Notes: a model not told the origin generated them from the letters alone. Counted from the first letter of the stretch, positions 21,001-31,300 are shown. The stretch is 64,000 nucleotides of DNA from Aplectana chamaeleonis (GCA_029168955.1 JAPDOI010000117.1:1215001-1279000), one strand, 5' to 3'. Numbers and translations: made by a program.

Positions 21001-24000
21001 CCACGGTAGCACCATCGTTGAAGGGTTTGTTATACTTCTGCGGCACGAAGGTCGTGCCGCTCTGCGCAGCGACAGCGACTGCATGCCGCGGAGTCCCCCC
21101 CCTTTAAACCTTTCGCAGTGCACTGCACAGCGGCAGCGACAGGCTTTAGCAGATTTGCAGTATGTCAGCCCTTTGCGACAACTGTTCCTGTTATGACCGA
21201 CGCCGTCGCTGCGATGCTGGTTCCCTCCACGATTCGTTCTAGATTGCATGTCTGTCGCTCATGGCAGCGACAAAGTATACCTTATCCCTAAAGGCAGAGG
21301 AAGACATGCAGGGCAACAGCTTCTTTAGAGAGCTCTATAAAAAAGCCCACGACTCCGTTCATTCGCTTTTTTCATAAGATTCGCTGCTGCAACGTAGAAA
21401 ATTCGAATTCTACGACAAAAACTGATTCTAGAAACACATAATTCATTTGAAATGGGGACGACATGTGATAATCTTCCCTTGTCAGAGGCGTAGATGGATC
21501 TGCTGGCAGCGAAACTCGGGACTCCAACTTCATTACCTGGAGCGGCATGCATGAACTCCGCGAAGAAGGTCAGTGAGCAGCTCCGCATCCTATGTGCGCA
21601 GCGTCGAGCCACTGGTCGGCCTCGAAGTGCCTGGCGTATATTTGTGGGTCGCGGACGTAAATGCACCTCCTACGACAAACTCTACGTACCAAGAGTTTGT
21701 CGTAAGAAGTGCATTTGCGTCCGCGACACACCAATATACGCCATGCACTTCGGGGTCGACGTACGCAAATGGCATTTTTTCGTTATCCCAGTCGCTTTTT
21801 GACATTTTTTTGTCATCCCGTGCATCTCAATAATTGGGATCAAACGCCACTTCGATGATATAAAATGCGCGAGCAGAGTTTGCAATGGAAAGCCCATTTA
21901 TGCCCGCGGTACACTTATATACGCCATGCACTTCGGCCGTCCCGTGGCTCGACGCTGCGGGCATAGGACGCGGAGCGGCTCCCTGACCTTCTTCGTGCAT
22001 GCCGCCCCGTAAAAGCAAGGATGTATGGACAATTCTGGCGGCCCGGTCTGGTCAGTCTCCTGTAGAATAGTTTGGGCTTGTTCAGCGAAGAGATTATAGT
22101 TTCGTGGCTGAAAACGGGTTCACACTTCCATCGCGACGCGACGACATAACATCTCTCAGTTTATAGGTTGAAGTTTACCACGCGGACCACCCTACATCAT
22201 AATGGGACAAAAGTCAGGAAATTGAAGTCTGAAAGATGGTGTAGTCCAGTTTACAGAAACGAGCAAGATTCTTCATCCTTCCATGATGACTGTGCCTAGC
22301 AAGGAACCTACTCTTATATTGTGCTTCTCTGAGCCAAATTCCGGTCCGCAATTGCGTCTCTACACGCCTGGCGGCAGCGCGCTTTCGTGTCGGAAGGATT
22401 TACAGTACCGCAGCCTCCGATTTTTTGACTGTAGGCAGGTTTTGGAAACTGGAAACTAAACAAAATTGGAGAAAACTGTATGAAAAAGCCACATCGAGTC
22501 GGCTTTGGCGCTGGAAACTCGATTGACTCGAGCGCGTGCGGCCGCAAAGCGTGTCGAGGCGCAATTGCGGACTGGAATTTGGCCCAGGTAAGCACAGTAC
22601 TTACTGAGTAGGTGTCATGTGAAAACAATTGGCTCTGGCTTTCTGAGAAGTGAAGACGTACCTCCGACTCGCATGCATTCAGCGCCAAAAATAACCCCTT
22701 AGAAATTTGACTAGGGAAAGCGTGAATTTCTAATCTCAGGAATAATCTCGGAATCCGGAATTAAAAATGCTGGAAACCATCGGACATCGGAATTCCGCTC
22801 GAACGTCGGTCGGTACGGATCGCATTGATACCTTGCGTTATATCGCACTGATAAGCTCGGTACACCTGTGGTAAGACATACGCGCACCGAGTTCGCGCCA
22901 ACGCGCAATAAGGAACACGAAGTATCAATGCGATCCGTCCCGCCTATACACTATACTTCTTATCTGAAGATAATTCTCCGGATAACTGATCGATTCAGAT
23001 AATGCGTGTCTTCAAATTTCCGGATAATGGATCGATTCAGATAATGCCATTTTTCCAGTGATTCGGATACGATTTCGGATAACTTCGGATATTTTCGGAA
23101 CAAAGTTGAGGCAAAACGATGAAAAGTAAACCAGGTACTCCAGGCAAGCTTTTGACTTCATTGCATTTGCAGCATGTCAACATGCAAAGTTCAATCTTCT
23201 TATATGCATATTATTAAAAATTCGAAAACAAATCTTCAATTACTCCATCGTCTTTGGAAGGCACAGCATTATCCATACGCAGGTTTTATTCAGGACAACT
23301 ACCTATTAAAAAAGATGCAAAGCAATTATGCAAATAAAAACTTCTACCCTGGATAACTAGCCACTTGGTCCTCTCACTTGACCGCGCCCATTATTTGACC
23401 CCGCAACGACTCTTTCGATTTCGGAAGGAGGAGGAAAACCCTGGGTTGATGTTCTAAATAGAAGGAGGTATGGAAAAATGGGCGTGGCCTAGTGCAATCT
23501 TATCTGATTTTATCCGAAATTCATCCGATATTACCCGAATTTTATCCGAATTTTGACCCTTCGTATATTGATGCAATTCAGATAATGCGTTTCTTCAAAT
23601 TTCCGGATAACGGATTATCCGAATCTCGGATATCCGGTCGGATATCCGAAAAGGAGTACTAAGTATACTATACACCATCACCCCTTTACAGTGTGGAAAC
23701 ATTCCTAAAAGTCAATCCATCTGACTAGTGCATTGACTTTTAGGAATGTTAATGTTAATGTACCGTATTGGATTAGCCAGAAAAAAACAGGAACACTCAC
23801 TGAGAGAACAAGAGTTACCCCCTGATAGAACTCCTACTAAAAAACTCTTCTTTCCACTGTCATCAGGCTGGAATAGTGGTCCACCGCTGTCGCCCTTAAA
23901 TTTTTATTTTTTCATTTATTTTTTTATTTATTTGATTATTTGTTTATTTATTTACATACACCCTTTCGGGCATGCCAACAAGAAAGAAATAAAAAGCGAA

Positions 24001-27000
24001 ATTCAAGTGATGACAAAAAAAATCATCTAAGCACATGACATCGTTGAGTAACACACCAAACAAGGAGCATCAACTTGCAGGGAGAGTTGGCAAGGTCTCA
24101 GCTGCATAAGGGAGAAAGTAGATGAGAGAATTCCCCAAAACGCTCGAAGCTAGTCATAATAGGTTAGGTCCTGGAAGGGGTACTCAGGGTCAAGTATCAC
24201 CGACTACATATCAAGATAGGTGCATAACGATACGGCTTCCTTCGGAAATAGTGTGGTTCATAGTACACCGCCTCAACACAGCGAATACCGGAGACTATTC
24301 AAGGGTAGATGCAAGCACGCAATTGGACGAGGCCATTCCGGGGCGGGTTCTAAGGGACCTCTCTAAACTAAACACGCACCCCAGGCGATGGCTTGCAGGG
24401 AGCCTATATGTGAAAAAATGTAGCGATGAATCCTCTAAGTATGTATTGCGCATGTGCTTCAATTTCTCACTCACAGGACAGAGGCCCACTCCTTTGCGTG
24501 CGATGACTGCTATGAGTTGGCCATTTTCTTCTAAATACTCAACTTCAACAACTTGGTGACCATCAAATTCATCTCGTTTTGCTGCAAACTTAACGGTCTC
24601 AAATTCAATAGAGCAAAATTTGTAGGCTATGTAACGCGACTTACGCGTTATTCTGCCAGATCCTGCGGTTTTCAAAAGTGTAGAAATTCTAGTGTTCTTC
24701 TGCGCCATGCATATGGGATTGGCCATTTTTTCCGGAACTGGATGACTAAGCTCAAACAATGCTATGTCATTATCAATACTGCATTCGTCGTAACTTTCTG
24801 GATAGAATATCTGCAAGACTAGGCATCTTCGATTCTATTTGTAAACCCTTGAGGCTAAGCACGGGTCTCGGAAGCCCTCACAGGTTTGTATCGTTTTGCC
24901 CATCAGAACAAAAGATTTTCTTCAAAGCGCAATATCACCGCGATCGATAGATACCGTATTTTCTCACGCATCGGTAGTATATTCCCAGCCTATGGCCTCT
25001 TTCAGAGTTCGATCTCCGCGAGACGCGATGATATGATAACCATGACAATCGATCGAGATCGCGTCGCACGTCGATCCGTATTCAAACATGCCATCGTCGC
25101 GACCAGCGATGGAAGTGTAGAATAGGATTATCAGACGCTCCTCTGTTACGACGTGAACATACTTCAAGCGACGAGAAACGCGAAATGCTTCCCACTATTA
25201 TCGTATGAAAATCGATATGGGCGATATGCACTGTCACTGAGGCTTACTGCAGGAAGTATGATCCTAGCCCCATGCTCCTCTGAGAGTTTTGACCGAGGAA
25301 TAACCGCGAAATGCCTGCTTGCCGCGTAATGACACCGAAATAGTCGCCAAATAATCCTCTCCTGATAGGTATACCGCGCTTTCCAGAGGCATGATCCAGA
25401 TGTCAGCACCTTGTCGGTTCAATTACACATGTTTGAGGTACTTGGACCTCGTTCAGCTTCTTAAGGCCCAGCTCCAACTTTTCGTGAAGTTCGTCCAGAA
25501 TTTTGTTGGGCAAACCTTTTTGTTGGATTCCGATACCTTGGCTTTGAGTCGACGTTGATTTCTGCAAATGCAGTAAGCACAATACATAGTACCAGGTTGT
25601 CCAATAATTCTTGTCCGAAAATTTCACCATTTTTAATTTTTTTTTTCAACTTCATTGAAAAACAAGTCTATTCAACAATATAATCACCACAGCTATCCAC
25701 AACAGTGGCCCATCGATTGGGCAGGTCGCCGATGCCCTTCGCCCAGAACACCGGGGGCTGCGACTCGAAGAAGTCCGCGATGTCGGATTTGAGGTTGTCG
25801 TAGTTGGTGAATTTTCTTCCGGCCAAATGGTGCTTCAGCGGGCGGAACAAGTGGTAGTCGGAGGGGGCGAGGTCCGGAGAATACGGCGGATGGGCAACCG
25901 TCTCCCAGCCGAGCGTCGCCAACTTCTGCTGGCTCTCCTTCCCCACGTGGGGGTGCGCGTTGTCGTGCAGCAGGTGAACCGAGGCCCGTCGGGGACGCTT
26001 TTCTCGGATGGCGGCAGCTAGTTTCTCGAGCTGATCGGTGTAGATGGAGGCGGTGACCGTCCTGCCTCGCGGGAGCAGCTCGAAGTACAGCATGCCCTTG
26101 GTGTCCCATCTTCAGCGGGTGCAGGTTGGCTTTCGGCGTCGTCGGCTGCTCTTCTCCGCGCGGGATCCGGACGACACGGCGGGCGACGTTGTCGTAGAGG
26201 ACCCAGCTCTCATCCCCAGTGACCAGGTCCTCGAGCAACTCCTTGCGATGCGGACGAAGGAGGAGGGACTGGCAGACGGCCACGCGGCTCTGCTTGTTGG
26301 CGTCCGTCAGACGGTGGGGGATCCAACGGGCCAGAACTTTGTGGTAGCCGAGTGAGTTGAGTCGATTGTGGATGGTGGACTTGCTGCAGCCGAGCGTCGT
26401 CGCCAGTTCAAGGGTGGTGGCTTCCGGCTTCTCCTTGATACAGCGACGGACTTCGTCATCATCCACTGTAGAAGGCCTCCCGCTGTGCTCCCTGTCCTCG
26501 AGGCTCGTGTCGCCGCTCTCGAAACGATTGAATCAGCGGCTGACTGTGCGTTGGGACACTGCATCCTCCTTGCACGCTCTGCAGATGTTGGCGACCGCGG
26601 TGCCCGTGTCGTTGCCCAGCAGCCACTCGTAGTACACGAACGTACGAATTCGACCTTGGTCCATCGGCGACTGCGCCTTATATACCCCTAGCGTAGAACT
26701 TCGGAGAACCTTCTAGAAGGTTCTTACTTTTGCCTGATATTATAACTATTCTAATGAAAATTATAGAATTTTGAAAATTCCCGGAAAGGAATTATTGGAC
26801 GGCCTGGTATCTCGGTTATTTCTCGACTACTTCTTGTCCGTTTCGTGAAAAGCCGACTAATAGCCGCGAAATAGCCGGAAAATAGCCCATCCGGAACCGC
26901 TGCGGAGTCTGCGGGGCTATTTCTCGGCTGTTTCGCGCGGCTATATCTCAGGCAAAGCTCTTAGAATCGCTCGCGTCTCGGCTCCTCGTCTGCGCACCTT

Positions 27001-28806
27001 CCGCCCTCGATCACCGAACCACTACCACCCGAATGATTTTTATCGAAAAGACTTCCAATCCTCGCTCTTTTTATGTATATAAATGCTATTTACGTTCTTC
27101 GAACTGTCACTTTTTTCGAGATCCTTTAATTTGGGCAGCTTACCTACACTAATACGGCGTAAATGGTATCATTTAATACAAACTTTTCGTGAAGTTCGTC
27201 CAGAATTTTGTTGGGCAAACCTTTTTTGTTGACTTCCGACACCCTTGCTAGGCTCTGGTCGGATTGAAGACTAAGTAGCGCACATGTTTCACTGGTATCC
27301 TCGGTAGGGGACATTTGTACGGATCAGGACATTGGCTACCGGCAAGCACAGCAATTTCATTTGGCTTAGCTTTGAGTCGACGCTGATTTCTGCAAATGCA
27401 GTAAGCACAATACATAGTAGCTGACAAGAGAAACAGTTGATCTTCAAACCTAGTTCCGAGCTCCTCACAGGTTTTCCTATCTGTGACTCTCTGCCCTTCA
27501 ATTATGCAGTGGGCGCCGCTCAGGACATGTCGTGGAGAAATAAGCACTCCACTGCATGCAGAAGATCCTGGAATTTCTCGCAGTATATTGTTTTTTTTTG
27601 AGTTCGCCAACGCGGATTCGCTGATGCGTTCTCGCGGAACTGTTGCGGCGATTTCGCGGATATTTCGTGGAGCTGTGGAATCTCTAGGCGCTGCACCAGA
27701 GTGATGATGGCGGATCCGCCGGCCGCGGCTTTACCGCGAAGCTATCGCGGCACATTTGAGGGTCGCGGTGCTTTCCCACCACTGTCTCGGAGAGTTTTAC
27801 CACAGGCGTGCTCTTGCCTGTCATGGCCAGACAGCTGCCAAGGGGGGGGGGACACTCTCCACCAAACGATCCCAGCCTGCCCCTACCCCAAACCCTCGAG
27901 GGGCTGTGAAATGGTAGGCTGGGAGGGGTGGAAGGGAATTGACAAGGTTACTTGGAGGGGGGGTTAAAATTTGTGGTACACCTTGTCGCTGTCTTGAGCG
28001 ACAGGCATTCCACCTAAAGGGGTCTGCTGAGTTGAAGTTGTGGCGTTGCTCGCAGCGACGAACAGAGCTGGGTGATGCAACATCGATTACATTCGGCGAC
28101 GAGGGCAACCGACGCGGCGTGAGGGGGGACGAGAGGGCACCGCAGAGTGGTTTAACCCCGCTACGGCCCTGTGTCACTGCCAGCGAGCGGCAACCGACGC
28201 GGCGACGATAATGTTCGGAATCATTTTTGTCGCCGCGTCAAGGCTGACGCTCGGCGACCAGTCGCCGGTCATTGCAACTCTGCAGACCCCTTAACACAAA
28301 CAGCGGCTTGACCAGCGTCGGAGCGACTGCGTTGGCCGCCGTAGAAACAATTGCCGCGCGTCCGTCGTGTCGCGAAGGGCTGGCGTAAGGCCGGGATTCA
28401 ACTTCCAGCGACAAGTGACGCGACGCAATGTTTACTATCCATATCGACCGAAAATCGATATGCCTGATGTGCACTGTTGCCCTCGCTGATCGCGGGAAGT
28501 ATGATCCCGGCCTGAGTGGTCTGCAGAGTCTCAGCAACCGGGGATCGGTCGGCGAGCGACGCGGCAACCGAAATGTTCTCGGACATTATTGTCTCTCGGA
28601 CACCGCTCGCTGGCGAAGGGCCATCAGAGAATTGAGTCTTTCAAGCGTGATGAGAAGTTCAGGACGCTGCTGATAAGAAAAATCACAGAAATGAAATAAT
28701 GACAAACCTTTGAAAACCAGGTTGACTATCCAGGGATACTCATTTCTATTTAACTTCCTTCCCCCGTAGGATTTGTATGCGCTACCTTCTTTCGCATTCT
28801 TTGACT
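17933..28806 (-). CDS. trypsin-fold serine protease, six exons seen, 5' exon missing
   Basis: I joined six minus-strand exons: 28,708-28,806, about 27,272-27,567, 24,475-24,810, 23,819-23,894, 18,160-18,282 and 17,933-18,087. Phases agree at every junction (1, 0, 0, 1, 1), giving about 360 residues. The product has a typical zymogen cleavage region (GGRKLNRNEYPWIVNL), a catalytic His (VLSGAHC), a catalytic Asp (DNDIALFEL), a catalytic Ser (GDSGGPLF) and the closing helix (LFTDVRGHLDWICEKSGVC). The order is that of S1 proteases, and the spacing resembles the large nematode DUF316/try-like group. Six residues before the Ser stands Gly (GLCPGDS), not Asp, so trypsin-like Arg/Lys preference is not expected. 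The signal-peptide exon is not found. Introns 2 and 4 are swollen (2.5 and 5.5 kb) with repeats. All catalytic motifs are intact, so the gene may be live, but exon 2 is uncertain. Confidence 0.75.
18160..18282 (-). CDS. protease exon: C-terminal strands and helix
   Basis: Encodes TNGNTEKVRVNGKIYPKDLV, then DSADLFTDVRGHLDWICEKS. The (L/V)FTDV...LDWI pattern is the closing segment of S1 proteases. The donor TCAG|GTGAGG is strong. The acceptor is taken as CATCAG (phase 1); an AAAG a few codons upstream is an alternative. It is about 5.5 kb from the Ser exon, across the minisatellite-bearing intron. Confidence 0.8.
18525..18793. repeat. (CCGT)n microsatellite, ~67 units
   Basis: An almost uninterrupted CCGT/ACGG tetranucleotide run of about 269 bp, with CCAT variants near 18,668-18,680, then a short CAGT run to 18,812. 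Open frames reading RPSV or TDGR repeats are artefacts. It lies in intron 4 of the protease gene. Confidence 0.98.
18900..20590. repeat. 42-bp minisatellite, ~40 units, with 7-unit higher-order period
   Basis: The unit is GTGTGCGGGACCCATGTAAG followed by AGTGCGCCGGACGCCATAGAAA, 42 bp with variants. Blocks of seven units (294 bp) repeat at about 19,828, 20,122 and 20,416, giving higher-order structure. Because 42 is a multiple of 3, two minus-strand frames stay open for 565 and 446 codons. Both give 14-residue repeats, and the pattern is fully explained by the DNA repeat. The array lies in intron 4 of the protease gene, in the sense orientation of those frames. Confidence 0.95.
20600..21530. 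other. intronic sequence with GC-rich palindromic patches
   Basis: No exon was recognised. 20,850-20,925 contains inverted GGGGGTCTGGGAGCGAAGC / AGCC-GTC..GACGGCTGG blocks. It lies within protease intron 4. Confidence 0.4.
21536..22017. mobile_element. foldback element with an internal perfect hairpin
   Basis: The ends GGAGCGGCATGCATGAA..GAAGAAGGTCAG and CTGACCTTCTTCGTGCATGCCGCC are inverted repeats. Inner blocks (CGACGC/GCGTCG, TATACGCC/GGCGTATA) also pair. A strong inner hairpin at 21,649-21,725 pairs GTCGCGGACG.AAATGCAC and TACGACAAACTCT with their complements. The end motif is related to fragments at 0.5-0.9 and 3.6 kb. No coding capacity. Confidence 0.65.
22319..22597. mobile_element. 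TA-flanked palindromic MITE, copy 1 (NotI-core family)
   Basis: A ~279-bp imperfect palindrome with ends TTGTGCTT(C)TCTG and CCAG(G)TAAGCACAG, flanked by TA. Inside are CAAATTCCGGTCCGCAATTG and its complement, and GCGGCCGC next to GACTCGAGCGCGTGC. The left end is slightly decayed. It lies in intron 4 of the protease gene. Confidence 0.85.
22600..23818. other. intronic sequence with CGGATAA-type repeats and a small hairpin
   Basis: 22,950-23,110 and 23,500-23,650 share TCAGATAATGCGT.TCTTCAA blocks followed by ATTTCCGGATAA, and GGATAT(C/T)CG runs. At 23,699-23,752 ACATTCCTAAAAGTCAAT pairs with ATTGACTTTTAGGAATGT across a ~16-nt loop. No exon was recognised. Confidence 0.45.
23819..23894 (-). 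CDS. protease exon: catalytic Ser (GDSGGP)
   Basis: 76 nt between TTTAAG and GG|GTAACT encode GDSGGPLFQPDDSGKKSFLV, continuing GVLSGG. GDSGGP is the S1 active-site Ser motif. It joins in frame to CP at the end of the previous exon (GLCP-GDSGGP). The acceptor TTTAAG is weaker than TTTCAG. Confidence 0.85.
24475..24810 (-). CDS. protease exon: catalytic Asp
   Basis: A TTGCAG acceptor and a CCT|GTGAGTGAG donor bound 336 nt, exactly 112 codons in phase 0. It encodes FYPESYDECSIDNDIALFEL with the catalytic Asp of the DIAL motif, then HPVPEKMANPICMA, and ends KGVGLCP just before the active-site Ser exon. The Cys residues at DEC and PICMA fit S1-family disulphides. Confidence 0.85.
25400..25590 (-). 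pseudogene. duplicated protease exon fragment
   Basis: On the minus strand, TATTGTGCTTACTGCATTTG followed by CAGAAATCA.CGTCGACTCAAAG is the same sequence as in the His exon at about 27,364-27,420. The downstream part (KGLPNKILDELHEKL) is also found at 27,183-27,225. The copy continues ELGLKKLNEVQVPQTCVIEP to a stop. This is a partial duplicate of the protease gene inside its own intron. Its upstream border coincides exactly with the TA of the mariner insertion. Confidence 0.55.
25592..26807 (-). mobile_element. mariner element (1,216 bp), defective
   Basis: The inverted ends CCAGGTTGTCCAATAATTC and GAATTATTGGACGGCCTGG are flanked by TA. The length is that of a full mariner. The element inserts in intron 2 of the protease gene, in the same orientation (minus). 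The transposase inside carries a nonsense codon and a frameshift. Confidence 0.9.
25668..26664 (-). pseudogene. mariner transposase, inactivated
   Basis: The minus strand starts MDQGRIRTFVYYEWLLGNDT and has the paired helix-turn-helix region. A TGA replaces the Trp codon at 26,533-26,535 (TVSR-stop-FNRFESGDTS). The first catalytic Asp is in TGDESWV. The second and third are in LLHDNAHPHV and YSPDLAPSDYHLF, with 34 residues between them, the D34D signature of mariner. Near 26,100 a frameshift, probably with a small deletion around the 'WWDTKG' segment, separates the N- and C-terminal parts. Such transposases cut and paste at TA. This copy cannot make a full protein. Confidence 0.88.
27272..27567 (-). 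CDS. protease exon: catalytic His
   Basis: The acceptor AATTCCAG leads into SSACSGVLISPRHVLSGAHC, with the catalytic His in the conserved (T/S)-(A/G)-A-H-C context and the paired Cys before it. The frame then runs through KTCEELGTRFEDQLFL and IAVLAGSQCPDPYKCPLP to VKHVRYL. I place the donor at TTA|GTCTTC (phase 0), because the frame hits a stop soon after. A 36-nt stretch (GTCAGC to TTTGCAG on the minus strand, near 27,390-27,425) could be a tiny intron. It is a multiple of three and cannot be decided by frame. Confidence 0.6.
28708..28806 (-). CDS. protease exon: N-terminal activation region
   Basis: The acceptor TTTCAG (28,807-28,812 on the minus strand) precedes 99 nt ending AAAG|GTTTGT. 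The exon encodes GGRKLNRNEYPWIVNLVFK, the start of the S1 catalytic domain, where PW-V-L is a conserved strand. It starts and ends in phase 1. The preceding exon, which should carry the signal peptide, was not identified upstream. Confidence 0.75.
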
Positions 28807-28809
28807 CTG

Positions 28810-29426
28810 AAACGTATGGACTACGTAATTGATTGTTCCTCGAAGGCACAGTCCCACCTCGGAACCGTGTTTTCTGTTTTTTTTTCCTTCTCACTCGGTG
28901 GCGGTCCCACGCGGATTCGAAGACGCGAGCGCACTTGAATGGAGAGAGAGGGACTGAGAATAGACGGAAGAACGGGGCTGTCTATCAAAAACCATCGCTC
29001 ATCTTGCGACTGTTGATCGTTAGAGGCCGAATAAGGGGGCGTGCCAAGGTGGCTCCTTGTCGTAAGATGGCTAGAGCGGCCTTTTCTGTATCCAGCTAAT
29101 TCGAAGGAAATGAGAGTTGGCACTTGGCAGGTGTTATGTAGGGTGAGCATACTCCCTAAGGCTTGAATGGAAATCTCAGGAAAAGTAGCATTTGGGTGTT
29201 TCAAGGCGAGATAATCGCCAACTTTTGTATGCGAATTTGACACTAGGGGTGGTAATTGAAGGTAGTGTTCACCATGGTTTTCGTTCCCGAGTTTTCCACT
29301 CAAAACGATGCGTTGGCTACCAAGTGTTACCAAAATTACGAAGAAACGGCGAGAAACGCACTAAATAGTCTTATTTCAGAGACATTATTCTCTGGCCTAG
29401 ACTAGTTGTCGGCTTGGATGAACATG
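28810..29426. repeat. TTAA-family element fragment
   Basis: 28,845 begins AAGGCACAGTCCCACCTCGG, the left-end sequence of the B0 element at 41,854. 29,098-29,180 matches the inside of A1 ('GAAGGAAATGAGA.' then 'TTGGCA.GTGTTAT'). A clear right end was not found, so this is a decayed member upstream of the protease gene. Confidence 0.5.
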
Positions 29427-29430
29427 TTAA

Positions 29431-29872
29431 AGGCAGGGTTCTCGATAAAATCGGTTGTTGTGCTATCACCGTAGAATGGTAGATATGACCATCACAAAAG
29501 TGAAAATAAGTAAAAAATTGGAGAAAAAACGCTCAGGAGAAAGTTACGGCTTGGTGTCCTCCCGCCCCCAATTATTGAGGTTTGGGTAAAAGCCTGTTTT
29601 GTCAACTTTCATTTTGCTTCTAAAGTAAGTTCCAAACTGCTCTGGAGACTACTGATTACTTGAACAGCAAAATAAATGTCGGATAAGCAAGCATTAGTGA
29701 AAATCGTTTTAATTAGGGGGCCGGCCGACACCGGTAATCAGCCGTTATACTTTGTTTTTGAGCGTTTTTCCCGTGAATTTTCGGGTTTTTTCACTTACTT
29801 TAACTTTTGTGATGGCCAAATCTACATTCTTATGAAGAGAGCTTAAAAGTCGTTTTTATCGCGAACCCTGCC
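29431..29872. mobile_element. TTAA-flanked MITE A0 (AGGCAGGGTTC family)
   Basis: The ends AGGCAGGGTTCTCGATAAAA and TTTTTATCGCGAACCCTGCC have TTAA on the left and ctaa on the right. A second copy is B4 (45,117-45,560) with the same inner phrases (TCTTCAT.A..GTAGAT, 'ATCACAAAAGT'). Non-coding; TTAA duplication is the hallmark of piggyBac-type transposition. Confidence 0.75.
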
Positions 29873-29876
29873 CTAA

Positions 29877-30189
29877 CGGTGGCTGTCCCCGGTGAAAAAT
29901 GGGGCTGATCAGAGTTGGAAGAATATTTTGGGCCAAACAGTATTAGTTAGCGTCCGAAGGAAAGAACAAAACCACGCAAAATAGAGAACTGCAAAAGACG
30001 GGTCCACAAAAGATTTCATTGTCGCTACAAGCAGTTCCACTGAGAGTAAAGAAGCGGGGTGAAAGTAATGGATTTCGTGCCCTCCTAGTGCGTTTTCCTC
30101 GGTTTCTTCGTTATTTCAGTTCTACTCGGGGGCCAAACAATCGATTTAGATATTAATCTCAAAATCGAAGATCATCGTGAACACTGCCT
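29877..30189. mobile_element. TTAA-chain element A0b, decayed
   Basis: The right end ATCGTGAACACTGCCT matches the AGGCAGTGTTC family (B2), and the left end (GGCTGTCCCCGGTGAAAAA) is a degenerate version. It abuts A0 and A1 directly, with degenerate TTAA at the joints. Confidence 0.5.
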
Positions 30190-30193
30190 CCAA

Positions 30194-30677
30194 AGGCACA
30201 GGACACCCAAGAAATTAATTTTGAGATTTCATGCTTATCTTGGAGAGAGTCACACGCTGATCACAGTGGCATCTCTGAAATCGTCTTAGACCCCCTTTGA
30301 ACAGAGTTATGGCTCTTCAAAGATGCCTGGATTTTGAAGGTGATAAATTCGTGAACGAGTTGTCTCAGGCCTGTATTTCTCTTCATTCGCAATAGTTGCA
30401 TGAGAGAAAGCCAGGAGAAGGAGACAGTCCGGCAATGTACTGAAGAACGACGACTTGTTCGGATTCATCCATCCAACGAGCCGCTATCGAGTTCGAAATT
30501 CTGTTAGGGGGTCTGGCCTGTGGTGGTAAGCGAAGGGGGTCGGGCCTGTGATGGTCGCTTATATCTCGCTTATTTGAAGGAAATGAGATCTCGCGTTTGG
30601 CAAGTGTTATACAGCCGGGGTCTTCTACACAGTTACATGAAAATCTCAAAATTCATATCTGAGGGTGTACTGTGCCT
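30194..30677. mobile_element. TTAA-flanked MITE A1 (AGGCACAG..ACACCC family)
   Basis: The ends AGGCACAGGACACCC and GGGTGTACTGTGCCT are inverted, 484 bp apart. It is the reverse complement of B1 (42,331-42,815). The right TTAA (30,678-30,681) is shared with the next element. Confidence 0.8.
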
Positions 30678-30681
30678 TTAA

Positions 30682-31300
30682 CCCATTCACGACCACGTGT
30701 CCCACCGGTGGGACACGCGTTGACTACCACTTCGGACCGCGTGTCCCACCGGTGGGACACGCTTTTCAAAAATCGATTTCTCCGCCACAAGAAACTACTT
30801 TCGAACCTACATGTGATCAATGTCTTGACCTACCCAAGACCTAAATAAAAACCTCGTGGTCCATCAGTAGGTCAAATGCAACAACATATTTAGAACTTTC
30901 TAGATTCAGGTGGGCTGAAGTGGAGGAAAAAAACTGCTGTAAAGCAGCTTAAGAAGCACGTAGTGATTTCTTTTTCCTTCTATTTTTAGCTTTTAGGTTG
31001 TTAAGTACAAACCTATCATTTGAAACTCGTTTACTTTTCTGAAAGCGTTGTAGCTCAGTCGACCCCGTTTTGGTTTTGAGTGATTGTTTCTCGATAACGA
31101 GAGCGTCTCGGAAGCTCAGATTCTGACACTGTCCGACCATCGTTGCTAGCTACATAATGGACGCAATAAAGAAAAATGAATAACCCGTGGGACGCTATTC
31201 AAGCCAGCGTGTCCCACCATTGGGCACGTTATACGGTGACGCAATATTGCACGCGGTCCGAACGTGCAGCCACCCAAAATTAGGCGTGGTCGTGAATGGG
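30682..31300. mobile_element. TTAA-flanked element A2 with CCC..GGG ends (piggyBac-like)
   Basis: The ends CCCATTCACGACCACG and CGTGGTCGTGAATGGG are perfect inverted repeats between TTAA (30,678-30,681) and TTAA (31,301-31,304). The subterminal palindrome GTGTCCCACCGGTGGGACAC occurs twice near the left end and once, decayed, near the right. TTAA duplication with CCC/GGG ends is typical of piggyBac. A 63-codon Lys/Arg-rich minus-strand frame (30,949-31,140) could be a scrap of a transposase tail, but I cannot show it. Confidence 0.8.

Larger units (their letters stand above)
25250..26960. repeat. dispersed repeat (paralogue of 49,560-50,136) split by a mariner
   Basis: 25,262-25,470 matches 49,560-49,930: CTCTGAGAGTTTTG, GCGAAATGCCTGCTTGCCGC, 'TCCAGAGGCATGAT.CAGAT' and GTACTTGGACCTCG. 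26,810-26,960 matches 50,025-50,136: TCTCGGCTATTTCTC, 'CTACTTCTTGTC' and 'GGGCTATTTC'. The mariner at 25,592-26,807 lies between the two parts. In the minus sense 25,400-25,590 also reads a protease-like segment. Confidence 0.6.
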
